Shown piece after piece: positions 33,743 through 46,373 of a DNA stretch of 64,000 nt. Location: the NCBI RefSeq assembly GCF_000471905.2, contig NW_006494942.1, positions 1 to 64,000 of the forward strand. Direction: 5' to 3'. The position numbers and the translations under genes were made by a program. Every line of letters starts with the position of its first letter. The first letter of the stretch is position 1. Origin of the DNA: Amborella trichopoda (Eukaryota; Streptophyta; Magnoliopsida; Amborellales; Amborellaceae). The notes beneath the pieces are model-generated. The model worked only from the letters and a program-made list of their open reading frames with translations, made no database searches and was not told where the DNA came from.

Positions 33743-36076
33743 GGTCCCCATGTAATTAAGCATTGTCACCCACAGCAGTGGAGTAACAGCGTGGATGCCC
33801 TTGGATGGTGCTGAACACTGTTGCACACAGCTAGAGGGTGAGCAATGAACTACAGACGGCACTAGGCATCGCCGTTGGCAACACAAGAAGGTAGCATATC
33901 CCTTCACGAGCGGCGATGGCTTCTTGTGGAGTGTGCGGTGATAGCCTCCTGCGAAGCGTGCGACGATAGTTCCTTATGAAGCACACGACGGTGGGCGTGG
34001 GATGCAAGATAAACCTGGGGATGGCGAAAGGCACCGAGCGCACGAAATGAATCTTGTGGATGACGATAGGCCCCAAGCGCACGAAGGAAGCCCATGGATG
34101 GCGATAGGAAGATGGCACGAGAGAAGCCTACGGATGGCGATAGACACCGAGCGCCTAAAAGAAGCTAGCGAACGACGATAGGTATCCCGCGACCCTTTAC
34201 TGGTGGCGATAGGCATCGCCGTCTGCTATAGGCATCTCTATCTGCGATAGGCAGTGGACGCGAGAGAAGCTTGTGGATGGCGATAGGTATTGCCGTGACT
34301 CTTCGTTGGCAGCGATAGGCATCGCCGTTTACGATAGGTGCGCAACAGGGTGATACCCCTGAGGGCGGCAATAGGCATCGCCATTTGCATTCCTCGCTGA
34401 GAGATAAAGATGAACGAAGAGAGGGAGAAAGAAGCTCGGCATGACGCTACCATCACCATGCACGACCTATGAAACCACAGGATGGGAGAAAGAAAGAAAG
34501 AAAGAAAGAGGCATGTGCCGCACTGCCACTTTCGCGCATAGCCTCTGAGAAAAGCTCAGACAAAGAAGAAGAAAGAGAAGAAGAGAGGGAAGAAAAGAGG
34601 AAAGAAGAGGAGAGAGAGAAAGGGATTTACCTTAAGTTGAGGGGTACCATCCCAAAAGTTTCTCTCCTTCCTCTCTCTCTCAAGTCGTGACTTAGCAATG
34701 AGAAACGATGAAGATTTTATTAAGCAAAAGTTCAATCCTTGTATAATGGTAGTACATCATATATATATAGTTTTGCCCAAACATGGGCGGATTAATCAAA
34801 ATTAAACATAATTGCTGAAAAGTAAGATTTAATTGAATTAAAAGAAATTGTAAAAATGAGTGTAATATGACATATTTGCCTCTACTTAACAATTGAAGAA
34901 ATTTCAGAATAGTTCTTGCTGCAGCCATTGAACATGCATGATCTTTTGTGGATGATCCAGGTTTGCTCTGATGCTCGTTTGTCCAAAAGATTATTGTTTT
35001 CTTGTAGGGCTCTGCATGGCGATCAGTTTGATACCAACTTCGAGCCATGGATTGTGATTTTAAGCCACGATCATGCGACTTGAAATTTGGATGGATCTTG
35101 AAAATTTTGGATTGATAGTGTGCTAGTTTCTTGATGTTTTTCGATGATTTCTTCCTTGCATCACACTGAGCATGCCATCATGATCGCGTGGCAACAAATG
35201 CAGCTCTATTTCGTGTCCGTACGAGAATTTTGCAACTTTGGAGTTTTGGTCGGTATCTGAAATTTTGGTGTCGAAATTTGTAGTCACTTTATTGGCTTCG
35301 TGTGTGAAATCCAATCGTTCATTATGTACAGGGTTTGCATTAGTGATAGCCATGGACCTTAAGCAGATAAAATAATTGGTTTCACGTTGACTGGGTTCGC
35401 GAGCGTCATGATTTGGCTGCTCGAGCGAGGCGTGTCGCTGTTGATTTTTCTGCAACTTTCTTCAATGATTGACAACTTATCTCTAGCTTTTCTCCGTGCT
35501 CGGGTGTAGTCACGGAGCGTGCCACATATCGAAACTCTCAACTCAACGAGAAGAACACACTCACAAAATTTGAGCATGATCCGACTCAGGATGAATGAGA
35601 TATGGCCATTGTAAGTCACTGTTCATGACTGTCCCTTTAATGGAGTTAGTTGCAGGATGCCCGCATGGGAATAGTGTGCGGCTACTCCTGTTTTGGTCTT
35701 TTACCTATAACTTCTTCTTGAAGTGTTCATTTAAGCTGAATTTTGGGCCCTAGGGTTTTTCAACCATTTCAGATCCAATGGCAGTGGTCCCATAACTATT
35801 TGACGTATCAAAAATATAGTTCTAGTTACGGGGGTTCGTTTTAGGGGGCTAAAGGTTGATTCTGCCGAAATTGTTTCTCAATTTGCACTGCCTTAGACAT
35901 GTCAGAATGTGAAGAAACTTGGCAGGAGACGTTTTGAAGTCCTTATGAAGATCTTTACTAGTTTTGGGGCCATTATGAGACTGTTGAAATTTCCATTGTT
36001 TGTCAGGCTTTATTCACTAGCTTCTCGCTTTTATTCCGCATCGGGGACCCATGGTGCTGAAAAATATATGTAGACA
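33743..36076 (-). repeat. Element A 3' LTR (part 3 of 3, promoter-proximal)
   Basis: Inverted relative to 37587-39790 and colinear with it throughout. The right end AGACA complements an LTR start TGTCT and abuts the PPT. Contains a GGCGATAGGCATCGCC-rich array (33860-34390), a (GAAA) run at 34488-34510, a purine-rich stretch (34555-34625), a minus-strand ATATATATA box near 34757-34768, and AATAAAATC (complement, near 34711-34719) as a probable poly(A) signal. Without the chromovirus and the protease insert, the LTR is about 2.8 kb. Confidence 0.8.
33860..34390. repeat. Degenerate array of GGCGATAGGCATCGCC words in LTR-A
   Basis: Irregular units of ~35-60 bases built on TGGCGATAGG and ACGAAGGAAGC/AGAGAAGC. 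The complementary array is at 39300-39620 in LTR-B'. Confidence 0.7.
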
Positions 36077-36089
36077 GCATGCCCCGTCG
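36077..36089 (-). promoter_or_regulatory. Polypurine tract of element A
   Basis: Minus strand CGACGGGGCATGC before the LTR start TGTCTAC. Matches 43157-43169 and 55678-55690. Confidence 0.65.
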
Positions 36090-37586
36090 AATTTTTTACT
36101 TTGAGAGAAGCGAAGAGTGCAACATTTAAAATTTTTTGACTTTGTTTCTTTTTTCTTCTTAGCCATAGGACCACGTGAACGCTGAGGAGATTCACACAAT
36201 GTTGTAACTAGAATGCTGAGACGTTTGGATGCAATGTACAGGTTCATCAGTGGAGACTTTAGGGGGAGAAGAGAGTTTGAGGGATCTGTCGATGTCCTCA
36301 CCCCTAAGGGACTATTTGTTATTCTGGCAGGTGAGGATTTCGTATGGTCAGAATCAGGCCTATCTGGCGGCCAAGTGCCATACTTCAAGGAACTACAGCC
36401 AAAGAGCCTTTGGTCAGTGTTGTTTGCTGCTACACCAGGTTTTCTTTTGACCATCAGGGTACCTCTATGGGCCCCATCTTGCCCGGTCCAATTGGGCGCT
36501 TTTTGTTGGCCTGTCTCGAAGGTCTGGGCCTGTCGGCTAGGGGGATTTTGCCAAGACAGCCTCGTGGGCCCCATCCTGCCGGATCCAGTTGGGGGCTTTT
36601 TGTTGGCCTGTCCTGAAGGTTTGGGCCTATCGGTTAAGGAAGGTTTTTGGCGAGGCGACCTCATGGCGAGGCATCACCCTAAATCTCTAGCAGGTTCTGC
36701 CTTGGCTTTGTCAGTTTCTTGCCTTCGTGGGGGTCTTTAGCATTTTTGGAGGGATTTATTGTTCATCGCCGGCACCCTTAGGGACTCATTTTTTCTTTTG
36801 AGGGATTTATTATTCATCGCTTGCACCCTCAATGACTTGTTTTTGGTTTTTGAGTGATTTACTGTTCATCACCCGCACCCTTAGGGACTCGTTTTGTTTT
36901 TTGTGTTGAAGTGTGAGAGATCTTATGAGGCTTTCACTCTCGGGTGAGTGATTTTGTGTTGTGATTGGATGCTGGCAGTTGAGGATTTTGTGTGGACCTC
37001 ATTAGCCAGAATTACACCTATTTGGCAATTGGGTGTCGGCTGAGATTTTAATGCTGCTTCAACCTGCTTTTTGTTGGTCCAAGCGCCCGTTGCGGGTTTT
37101 CACCTGGACTGGGGAAGTGGCGCTGTAAAGATGGTTTTCACCAACCTCCTTTATTTTGGGCTCTTTTACCCATGACCTTACGGTTATGTCGACCCTTTTC
37201 ATCTGTTTTTACTCACAGTGCCCTTTCAGGTTTTCACTGTGCCCAGGTTTTCATTTTCACGGAACTCTTTAACTCATGGTTTCGTGACCACGCCCGCCCG
37301 TAATTTTTACTCATGGCATTCCCTTGTCCAGGTATACACCATGCCCGTTATTTTTCTTCTTGTCTTTTTCTTTTTTGTGAAGGCATGTTTAAGGTCATGC
37401 CTTCGAGACCTGTGCGAAGCCTTTTAACGTCATGCGGCCAGAACGTGCACTACAATTTATGGTCATATAGCTTGGATCGTGGTGGTGATGGATGACAGTC
37501 TATGAAGGCCATGGAGTGAGTATGGTGGTAGTTTTGACTCACTTTGGGGAGATGGTACAAGGCTACATGTGAAAGGTAGATGATAT
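36090..37586 (-). other. 3' UTR of element A (truncated by B' insertion)
   Basis: Homologous to 43170-44470 and 55691-56960. Open frames such as 36017-36664 (minus) and 36213-36740 (plus) are not kept in the other two copies, where they carry stops and shifts, so I treat the region as non-coding. Landmarks: TGCTGCTACACCAGGTTT, ACTCATGGTTTCGTGACCA, and a TCCAAGCGCCCGTTGC word. Cut at 37586 by a plus-strand LTR. Confidence 0.6.
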
Positions 37587-40492
37587 TGTTTGAAGACACT
37601 TTTCAACACCTTGGCCCTTGATGACGAAAAAGGGAGAAGTCGGTCAATAAAGCTTGACAAGTAGTGGAAATTTTGACAATCTCAAAATGGCCCCAGGATA
37701 GACTGAGATCTTTTTAAGGACTCCAAAAAGTCTTATGACAAGTTTTGTCGTAATCCGACATGTCTAAGGTAATGCGGACTGAGAAACAATTCTAGCAGAA
37801 TCAGCCTCTAACACCCTGAAACGGACCCCGTAATTGGAACTATATTTTTGATGCGTTAAATTACTATGGAACCACCGTCATTGGATCCGACATGGTTGAA
37901 AACCCCCAGAGGTAAAATTTCAGCTTAAACGAATATTTCAGGAAGATGTTATGGGTAAAAGATCAAAACAGGAGAAGGTGCACACTATTCCCATGTGGCC
38001 ACCCTGCAACTAAACTCCATTAAAGGGATAGTCACGAACAATGACTTGTGACAGCTATATCTCATTTGTCCCAAGTCGAATGACACTCAAATTTTGTGAG
38101 CATGTTCGTCTCGTTAAGATGAGCGTTTGATATGTGGCACGCCCCACGACGACACTCGAGCGCATAGAAAGGCTAGAGAGAAATTGTTGATCTATGAAAA
38201 AATTTGCAAAAAAATCAGTAGAAACAAGCCTTGCTCGAGCAGCCGAATCACGACGCTCACAAACCCGATCGATGTGAAACCAGTTCCATCGTGTGAGTAA
38301 GGTCCATGGCTATCATTGGTCCGAACCCCGTGCATGATGAACGGTCAGATTTTATACACTAAGCCAATGAAGTGGTTGAAAATTTTGGTGCCGAAATTTC
38401 AGATTCCGACCAAAACTCAAAAGTTGTAAAATCTTCATCCGAGCACAAAATCGAGTTGTGTTTTCTTCCACGCGACCATGACGGCATGCTTAGTGTGATC
38501 CAGCAAAGAAATGATGAAAAACATCAAGAAACGAGCACACTATCGATCCCAAGTTTACAAGATTCATCCAAATTTCAAGTCACATGATCGTGATTTAAAA
38601 ATACGATTCATGACTCGAAGTTGATATCAAATCGATCGTCATGCCAAGTTTTACAAGAAAACAATCATCTTTCAGACAAACGGGTACTAGAGCAATGCCA
38701 AATCATCCATGAAAGATCACATATGTTCTAGGACAGCAGCATGGACTGTTCTGAAATTTTCATAATAGTTAGGAAGGGGCAAATCAGTCATTTTGCACTT
38801 TATTTTCCTATTTTACTTAATTCAAATAAATCTTAATTTTCAGCAATTAGGTTTAATTTTGATCAATTCACCCATGTTTGGGCAAACTAGATATATATCA
38901 CATACTCCCATTGTACATGGACCGAACTTTGCTTAATAAAGGCTCCATCATTGTTGGGTCACGGCTTGAGAGAAAGAGAAAGGAGAGAGAAACTTTTAGG
39001 ACGGTACCCCTCATCTTAAGGTAAATCTCTTTCTCTCTCTTCTCTTCTTTCTTCTCTTTCTTCTTCTTTGTTTAGCTTTTCCCAACGGTCATGCATGATA
39101 GTGGCAGTGCCACAGATGCCTCTTTCTTTCTTTCTTTCTCCCCCCTCATGTGGTTCCACAGGTTGTGCATGGCGATGATAGCGCCATGTGGAGCTTCTTT
39201 CTCGCTCTCTTCATTCTTCTCTATCTCTTGATGCAGAGTGTAGATGGAGGTGCCTTTTGCCGCCCGCTGGGATCTCACCTTATTGCGAGCTTATCGCAAA
39301 TGACAATACCTATAGCCACCAGCAAAGGGTCGCAGCAATACCCGTTGCCGTCCGCTAGCCTCTTTCTTGCGCTCAGAGCCTATCGCCGTGCGTAGGCTTC
39401 TTTTGCGCGCTCGGTGCCTATAGTCATGCACAGGCTTCTTTTGCATGCTCGATGTCTATCGCCATCAACGAGCTTCCTTCGTGCACTCAGAACCTATCGC
39501 CGTGCGCTAGCTTCTCTTGCATCCCACGTCTGCTTCGTCAAGGAACTATCGCCACACGCTTTACAAGAGGCTTTGGCCGCGCACCTCATAAGGAGCCATT
39601 GCCGCCGGTGAAGGGGTGTGTTGCCTCCTCGTATTGCCAGCGGCGATGCATAGCGCCATCACTAGTTCACCGCTCACCCTCTGACCTTGAGCAACAGTGC
39701 CCAGCACTATCCAAGGGCCGCGACACTACTACTCCATGGCTGTGGGTGGTGACGTCTAACACTGTTGGGACCCCATCTCTTCGCTATCTCAGGACTTCAC
39801 TTTATTCTCTTCTGTTCTCTCTTGATTGAGGGTAGACTCAGTCTAGCATTGCCATAGCATTCTGGATGTCGAGCAGTATTACTGTCGTGCTGGTCCTGAG
39901 TACCATGACCATCTTGCTGCTACACCAGATTAGGAAAGGCATATCGGCTCTGGTTTCGAGTATTATTGCCGTCATGCTAGTCCTGAGTACCATGCCCATC
40001 TTGCTACCATTTCGAGTCAATCACTGGTCGGGCTATCATGCTAGTCTCATCCCCTTATCAAGTTCTCCTCTCTTTTTTCTCTTTATTCGAAGTCTCTTCT
40101 TCATCACCCTAACTTCTTATGAATGTGCATTGCCCTAAGACAAGGGTGGGTCCTTCGGCCCACTTGTCTTGGAAGTTAACCATGATAGTGTTGTGCAGAA
40201 AACAAAGAGATTGCAGGTCAAGAGAGGCGATTCCGAACCAGCTAAAGCAGCTGGGGGGCTTTCCATCGTGATCTAAGAGGGTGCTCATGTGTGTCAGCCC
40301 GAGTAAGTCACAGACCCAGGTGAGGTTGGTCCCCACCTCACATTTAATTCCTCTCTCACCAGTTGGACATCTGCCCTTGTTTTGTGAACGAGGTTTTCGA
40401 GAGAGTGATCTCAAGTCCCTAGTCTTTCAAACTCGAGACACGTGTCACTCAATCACCTAGATCCGGGGAGGCGAGATCGAGGCATCTAACTA
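37587..40492 (+). repeat. 5' LTR of element B' (2906 bp)
   Basis: Begins TGTTTGAAG (GATAT before it at 37582-37586 as possible target duplication) and ends GGCATCTAACTA, followed by a primer site. It is the same family as LTR-A, in inverted orientation, with LTR-D' in direct orientation. TATA-like ATATATATC at 38891-38899 and AATAAA at 38935-38940 mark the R region. A (TTTC) run is at 39119-39140, and a CGCC-rich array at 39300-39620. Confidence 0.8.
38891..38899 (+). promoter_or_regulatory. TATA-like box in LTR-B'
   Basis: GATATATATCAC, about 40 bases before AATAAA (38935-38940). Corresponding boxes stand in LTR-A and LTR-C (54381-54390). Confidence 0.5.
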
Positions 40493-40495
40493 GCT

Positions 40496-40512
40496 CGGCG
40501 ACTCCACTGGGG
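40496..40512 (+). promoter_or_regulatory. Primer-binding site of B' (tRNA-Arg type)
   Basis: CGGCGACTCCACTGGGG, one base off the sequence at 49618-49634. TGGCGACTCCACTGGGG is the pattern of plant elements primed by tRNA-Arg, known from Tat/Ogre elements. It begins three bases after the LTR end. Confidence 0.8.
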
Positions 40513-41708
40513 ACTTATTACCCCTTTGTCGGTTTGCTCTTGCTGGATTAACATAACCTTTACTTTTTGCACTATATCTCATTGCATCTAGGTTATTCAA
40601 CCTGTTCATCTGAGTTGGGGATTTTCTCATCCCCGCACTCGTGACTGTCCCAGGAAAGCGAGCTTCTCAAGCCTCATTCCCTACACTGCTCTTGAGTTAG
40701 GACTCACAGTCTGACTCCCAGGTTCTCTCCTAGATTCGTGCGAGAAGGGACTTGAAGGTCCTTAACTCCCCGCTTCTCAGCCCTGTGGACCGTCCACCAA
40801 GGCCCTTCGCATTGGTGGCACACATGCCACCACACACAGCACACACCTTGCTATTGACAAGTCCCGTACCGGTCATATTGTTGAGGTATGCCGAAAGGCT
40901 GCCTTGTTCACATATGTGAAAGGTAAGCAGGTTGTCATCGCTCCTGAGAGTCGTCGCAAGGCCACTCCCCATGCTCCATCACCCCCCCGAACCTCTATCC
41001 TTAGAGGCTCGGCACACAGAGGCAGAGATCCTGCGGCCTCCACCTCTCGCACACACTTGAAGGCTCGTGACCCGACCACTCTAGCCACACCTTAGGGAAA
41101 CTTTCATGTGGCCTTGAGTTCCCGTTCAAGACTTTTCTAGGGCCAAACCCTACATGTGCCACGCATATGATTTCCACAGCTTAGGGCAGTGCCAATTCTG
41201 CGCCAGCTCGAGCACAAGAGGTTCGACCACTCCGTCCCACCTCTCAGCACACACAGCTTCACCCTGCGAGAGGCAAGCTCCCATCCGGTCCCTCACAGAC
41301 ACAAGCTAATGGGTCTCGGCCTCTTAAGGTCGAACCAGCTAACCTAGTCCAGGTTGACCCCAAGTCACCTGAATGGCTAACTCTAAAGGTGCACACTCGC
41401 CGACTTTGCAGGTTCCTCCTCGATCCTGACTCAGGCGGAGTGGTGAACTAACCCCTTCTTCTGTGACTCCTCTTTCACCAGGCAAGCATCTTGAGACCAG
41501 GTACTTAAAGCTTTTCCCCAAGAGTATCATCTTGAGCTAGCCACCTCAAGCCAGGCATGCACCCCGACCTCTCAAGGGAACTCGGGGCATGGGCTTGACG
41601 GCAGATAGAAGTCTCTAACCTCCAAGGCAGCAGCCCAGACTGCCCTCCATCCTTGGACTGCATTCTCTGCTCCAGCTGATAGACATTACCCTCTCGTGTT
41701 CAAGAAAG
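40513..41708 (+). other. Leader / gag N-terminal region of B'
   Basis: A proline/serine/arginine-rich reading (SPPRTSILRGSAHRGRD and similar) is visible in pieces but broken by stops. It aligns with 49635-50890 of D'. I cannot tell whether it is an untranslated leader, a separate small ORF or eroded gag N-terminus. Confidence 0.45.
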
Positions 41709-42717
41709 ATGGGGCAGTCCAAGTCACAGGCTCACTTCTGGAATGAAATCGATTACAGTCTTAGGATTAAGCAGAAGAAAGGCCTCCAGCTCCTGACTAG
41801 AGAGGCCCCCAAGGCAATTAAGGTTACCCTTCTTGATGATCTCTTGCCTCACAATCTGTTCTTCCCTCTTCGAGTTCCCGAACCTGAACGAGAAATCCAA
41901 GATTGTTCGGTGGTCACCGTCATAGCAATAGACTGAGCTATCATGAAATCACGGTCTCAAGACAGTCAAGAACTGGTCCTCACAAGGTCGGCATACAAGG
42001 CTTGAGTCCAGTGGGGGCACGCTGAGCCCCTACAGACAGACTTTCTGTGTACGACTCGCCAATCCCGAAACTCCACTACTCCACCTGGCTCTGACCCTCC
42101 AGAAGAAATGGTCAGTGTCATGGTGATCAATGAGCCAGATGATGCTTAAGAAGAGTGGATGAATGGGTTCGAGGTGATGATGCAGTCCATCCTCGAAAAC
42201 ATGGATCGCCTGGAGGCCCCCTGCTTCTTCTCCTCACCATGAGGCCAATTCCTAGCTTGGAGAGGACACAGTTCTCGAGAAAACTCCCCCACCAGCCTCC
42301 CAGGATAGCTCTCCCCACATGGTTTCGCAAACCAACATAGATGCCATGGTGACCCATAGTATCAAGAATAAGGTCTCGGGCATGCAAGAGGCGCCGCTTT
42401 ACCAAAAGCTGTATCCCTCGTACGTCGACCAGTTGCAGTTTCCTCTAAAATATTAAAAGGGAAGCTCCGCTTGGTCAATGGTACTATGTCCTAAAAATGT
42501 AAATCGAAGCAATCACTGGATCCAGCACAAGAACAAGGTGTACCCCTTCGAGAAGGAGTGGGTTCCTGCACTGCTTCGATTACTACTAGAGAAAAACATG
42601 ATCCAGCTGCGAGAGGTCAACACCCTAGAGCAAGATGGACAAGAGATACACGATAGGTACTGCGCCTATCACAGGAGAATAGGCCATCCCACTCAAGAGT
42701 TCTTTATGCTCAAATCG
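41709..42717 (+). pseudogene. Tat-type gag of B' (broken, internally deleted)
   Basis: Plus strand. A first frame of 75 codons (41709-41936) is followed by segments colinear with D', such as VSVMVINEP and the IDAM-VTHS phrase. Near 42478-42774 the gag C-terminus reads KVYPFEKEWVPALLRLLLEK and RYCAYHRRIGHPTQEFFMLK. The spaced C, H, H residues (YC-YHR-GHPT) are the degenerate zinc-knuckle-like end of Tat gag. The middle of gag is lost by an internal deletion near 42480. The gene stops being readable at ~42717, where an inverted LTR fragment begins. Confidence 0.75.
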
Positions 42718-43156
42718 AAAGTCACTAGTCGTGATTGTCCCTTTAATGGAGTTGGTTGCAGGGTGATCGCATAGGAATAGCGTGCGGCTCCTCCTGTTTC
42801 ACTCTTTCACCTATAACTTAGTCCTAGGATGTCCGTTCAAGATAAACTTTGACCTTTGGGGGTTTTCAACCGTGTCGAATCCGATGACAGTAGTCTCACA
42901 ACAAATTGAGATACTAAAAATATATCTCTAATTATAGGGTCTGTTTGAGGGTGCTAGAGGTTTATTCTGCCGAAGCTGTTTCTCAGTCTACACTGCCTTA
43001 GACATGTCGAAATTCGATAAAACTTGGTGAGAGAACTTTGAGAGTCCTTATGAAGGTCTTAGCTAGTTTTGGAACTATTCAGAGACTACCAAAATTTTCA
43101 CTGTATGTTAGGCTTTATTGACTGGAACCCATGATGATGAAAAATATTTTCCAACA
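42718..43156 (-). repeat. Element B 3' LTR, truncated to its first ~440 bases
   Basis: Complement matches the first 440 bases of LTR-A, C, B' and D' (CTTTAATGGAGTTGGTTGCAG, CTTAGACATGTCGAA). The right end CAACA complements the start TGTTG and precedes a PPT. The remaining ~2.5 kb is missing, and the LTR is fused directly to the gag of B'. Confidence 0.75.
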
Positions 43157-43169
43157 GCATGCCCCACTG
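43157..43169 (-). promoter_or_regulatory. Polypurine tract of element B
   Basis: Minus strand CAGTGGGGCATGC directly before TGTTGG. Confidence 0.65.
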
Positions 43170-44699
43170 AATGTTGTACTTCATGAGTTGGGAGAAGGAC
43201 AATCATTTGGGAAATTTCCCTTGGTTAGCCACAGGACTACGTGAATGCTAAGGAGATTCATGCAATGCTGTAACTAGGATGCTCAGACCTTTTGACACAA
43301 TGTACGGGGTCCACCCATGGAGACTTTAGGGGGAGAAGAGAAGTTTGAAGGATCCTATCGAAGTCCTCATCCTCGAGGGACTATTTGCGATTCTGACAGC
43401 TTGAGGATTTTGGAGGGACCTTATTAGTCAAAATCAGGCCTATCTGGAGGCCAAGTGCTATTAACCTTTGATTGGCATTATTTGCTGCTACACCAGATTT
43501 GCTTTTGATGATCAGGGTATTTCTATAGGTCCCGTTTAGCGGGCTTCAGTCGGGGGCTTCTGACCTAACCCAAAATTGGGCATGTCGGCTGGGGGGAGTT
43601 TTGTGAAGCAGCCTCGTGGGCCCTATCCTGTCGGGTCCAATAAAAAATCTGGGCTTGTTGACTAAGGAGGCGACCTCATGGGGAGGAATAACCTTGAAGT
43701 CTCTGGCAGGTTAAGCTCTGGCTTCGTTAGTTTCTTGCCTTTGTGGGGATCTTTAGAATTTTGGAGGGATCTTTCGGTCGTCGTCCTTACCCTTAATGAC
43801 TCTTGTTGTTTTTGGAGGTGAAACATGGGAGATCTTATGAGGCTGTCACTCCCAGGTGAGCCACTTTGTGTTATGATTGGATGCTAGCAGTTGAGGATTT
43901 TAGGTAGACCTCGCCAACTAGAATTATGACTATTTGGCAATTGGGTGGCTGCTGAGGCTGTGGTGCTGCGTCAACCTGTTTTGTAGGTCCAAGCACCCTT
44001 TTGCAGTTTTCACTTGAACAGGGGAAGTGGCACCATAAAGACGATTTTCACTAACTTCCTTGATTTTCAGGCTCTTTTACTTATGACCATGCCTCCATGT
44101 CCACCCTTGTCATCCGTTTTTGCTCACAGTGCCCTTTTGGGGTTTACACAATGCCTAAGTTTTTATTTTCACGGAACTCTTTTACTCATGGTTTCGTGAT
44201 CATGCTCGTCCGTCATTTTTACTCATGGCGTTCCCTTGTCCAGGTGTACACCATGCCCATTTTTTGTGAAGGCGTGTTTTGGGTCATGCCTTCGAGACTT
44301 GTGCGAAGCCTTTTAACATCATGCGACCATGATGTGCACTATAGTTTAGGGTCATACAGCTGGACCAGAGTGGTGCAGAATGCCAGTCTTTGGAGGCCAT
44401 GGAGTGAGTATGATAGTGGTTTTGACTCACTTTGGGGAGATGACACGAAGCTACCTATGAAAGATGGAAAGTGTATGAATGATGGGTGAAAAATGGTGAC
44501 CCATTAGCTGACGGCGAGTATTGGTAACGAGATGGTTCGCCATTTTGTGAGCATGGGTGAGACTCACTGGAGAATGATGAATAGTGATCGTGAAGTGAAT
44601 GGGTTCACTGAGGAAGCAATGAAGGTGGTGCACGAACACGAATGGGTCGGTTAGGGAAAGCGTGCGTGAAAATGCACGTCAAAGGGGTGTGCACGTATG

Positions 44700-45135
44700 C
44701 GGGCACAAGTTTAAGGTCGTGCCTCCTGGACCTGTACAAAGCAGTTTAATGTCATGCGGCCAGGATGTGTACTATGGTTTAAGGTCATATGGCTTGGGCC
44801 GTGGTTATGTAGTTTAAAGTCATGCAACTAGGACCATAAAGTTTAAGGTCATGCAACTAGACCTCCGCTACAGTTTACAATCATATAGTTTGGACCATGA
44901 TGCTCAGCCTTTTAATGTCATGTAGCTAGGACGTAGACTATGGTTTATGGTCATATAGTTCGAATTGTGGCTATGCAGTTTAAAGTCATGTAGCTAAGAC
45001 TAGGTAGTTTAAGGTCATGCAGCTAAACCGCTGCTACAGTTTAAGGTCATATAGTTTGGACTAGGTCTATGCAGTTTAAAGTCATGCAGCGTGGACCATG
45101 GCTATGTAGTTTAAGGTCATGCAGCACAGACCATT
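44700..45135. repeat. Array of ~28-60-bp TTTAAGGTCATGCAG-CTAGGACC units
   Basis: The word TTTAA(A/G)GTCATGCAG/TATAG recurs about every 28-60 bases, alternating with TGGACC-like words. The same array is at 57190-57775 in element C. Confidence 0.85.
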
Positions 45136-45834
45136 GTGTGGGTCGCCATGTAGGTGAAGCTACATGGGGAATAGGTCTGTGGATCACAATCTAACTCCCT
45201 GAGGATAAAGATAGTTGATGCTATACACAAGTAGAGAGATTTAGATGAAGATGGTGGCCCTACGAGGAGTGGCAAGCGAAAGCGGACTTCACTGGGGATT
45301 AAGATGGTAAGTGTGACTCCCTGGGGATGATGAGTAATGGTGTGCATGTAAGTCTGCTGAGAATGACAAGCCATAGTATAGATGTAACCCCATTGAGGGT
45401 AGTGGTTCGCAATAGGGTGTGACTCCTATTGGGGTGTTGGTATGAAACAGACCCACTGGGGATTGAAGGGGTAAACATGACTACCTTTTTCTTTTGCATA
45501 CACCTAAGTCCACTAGGGATGTTGATGGAATATGCCTAACTTCACTGAGGATGACAGGTCGGAGCACAGGTGTAACCCCACTTGGAATAGTGGTAGAACA
45601 CGCTCGATGGCAAAGGGGTCTAGCATAAGGGCACGCATGACAAGAAGTGTGGTCATGGGCAATGAGAGTTTATGATGGAGGCTTAAGAGAGCTATGAGTT
45701 TTGTGACTCAACTGGAAAATGGAGGCCAAGAGAGTCTTGAGGTAATGGTGATGCATGGAATGGGTACGATGGATGGATAAAACGCCTTATCAGGTGTAGA
45801 GATATATGGTAGAGACTGCAGTACGCCTCTTTGA

Positions 45835-46373
45835 GATATTGCTTTGTAAAGGCGGGCGCATGCCTTGCATGCTTTGCTTTAAAGCGTCATAGTTGAAACT
45901 GTGGTACACCTCTTTACTATATGGCTTTGTAGAGGCAGGTGCATGCTTTGCAGCGCACGCTCTGCTTCAAAGCCTAACAGTCGGAACTGTGGTGCACCTC
46001 TTTGTGATATGGCTTTGTAGAGGCAGGTGCACGCTTTGAAGTGCTTGCTTTGCTTCGAAACCTCACAGTCAGAATTGTGGTACACCTCTTTGTGATATGG
46101 CTTTGTGGAGGCGGGTGCATGCTTTGACGGTTGCATGCTATGCTTCGAAACCACATAGTCGAAACTGTGGTACGCCTCTTTGATGTATGGCTTTGTAGAG
46201 GCGGGCACATGCTTTGAAATGCATGCTTTGCTTCGATGCCTCACAGTCGAAACTATGTACACCTTTGAGAGATGAGTGCATGCCTTGATGACTACATGCT
46301 TTTACTTCGAAGCCTCATAATTGAAACTATGGTACGACTTTTTGAGATATGGCTTTGTAGAGGAGTGCACATG
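45835..46373. repeat. 88-bp tandem array in element B 3' UTR
   Basis: GGCTTTGTAGAGGC starts at about 45923, 46011, 46099, 46189 and 46351. Each unit also has CTTTGCTTCGAA-CC and ACTGTGGTACACCTCTTT. LTR-D' starts inside the last unit. Confidence 0.88.

Larger units (their letters stand above)
43170..46373 (-). other. 3' UTR of element B
   Basis: Long non-coding region homologous to 36090-37586 and 55691-58200. Holds three arrays: TTTAAGGTCATGCAG units (44700-45135), GACCCACTGGGGAT units (45136-45610) and 88-bp units (45835-46373). No supported gene. Confidence 0.6.

Noticed and set aside
36017..36664. 215-codon minus frame and 175-codon plus frame in element A's UTR
   Set aside because: Homologous regions of B (43170-43800) and C (55700-56200) are broken by stops and shifts in both directions, so neither frame is conserved.
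33743..39790. The large inverted repeat as a TIR DNA transposon (Mutator/Foldback type)
   Set aside because: The arms end at TG...CA boundaries next to a PPT on one side and a tRNA-Arg-type PBS plus gag on the other, which identifies them as opposing LTRs.
45879..46262. 127-codon minus frame with repeats of the type TKPYHKEVYH
   Set aside because: It is the translation of the 88-bp tandem array. The unit length is not a multiple of three, so frame changes between units are inherent.
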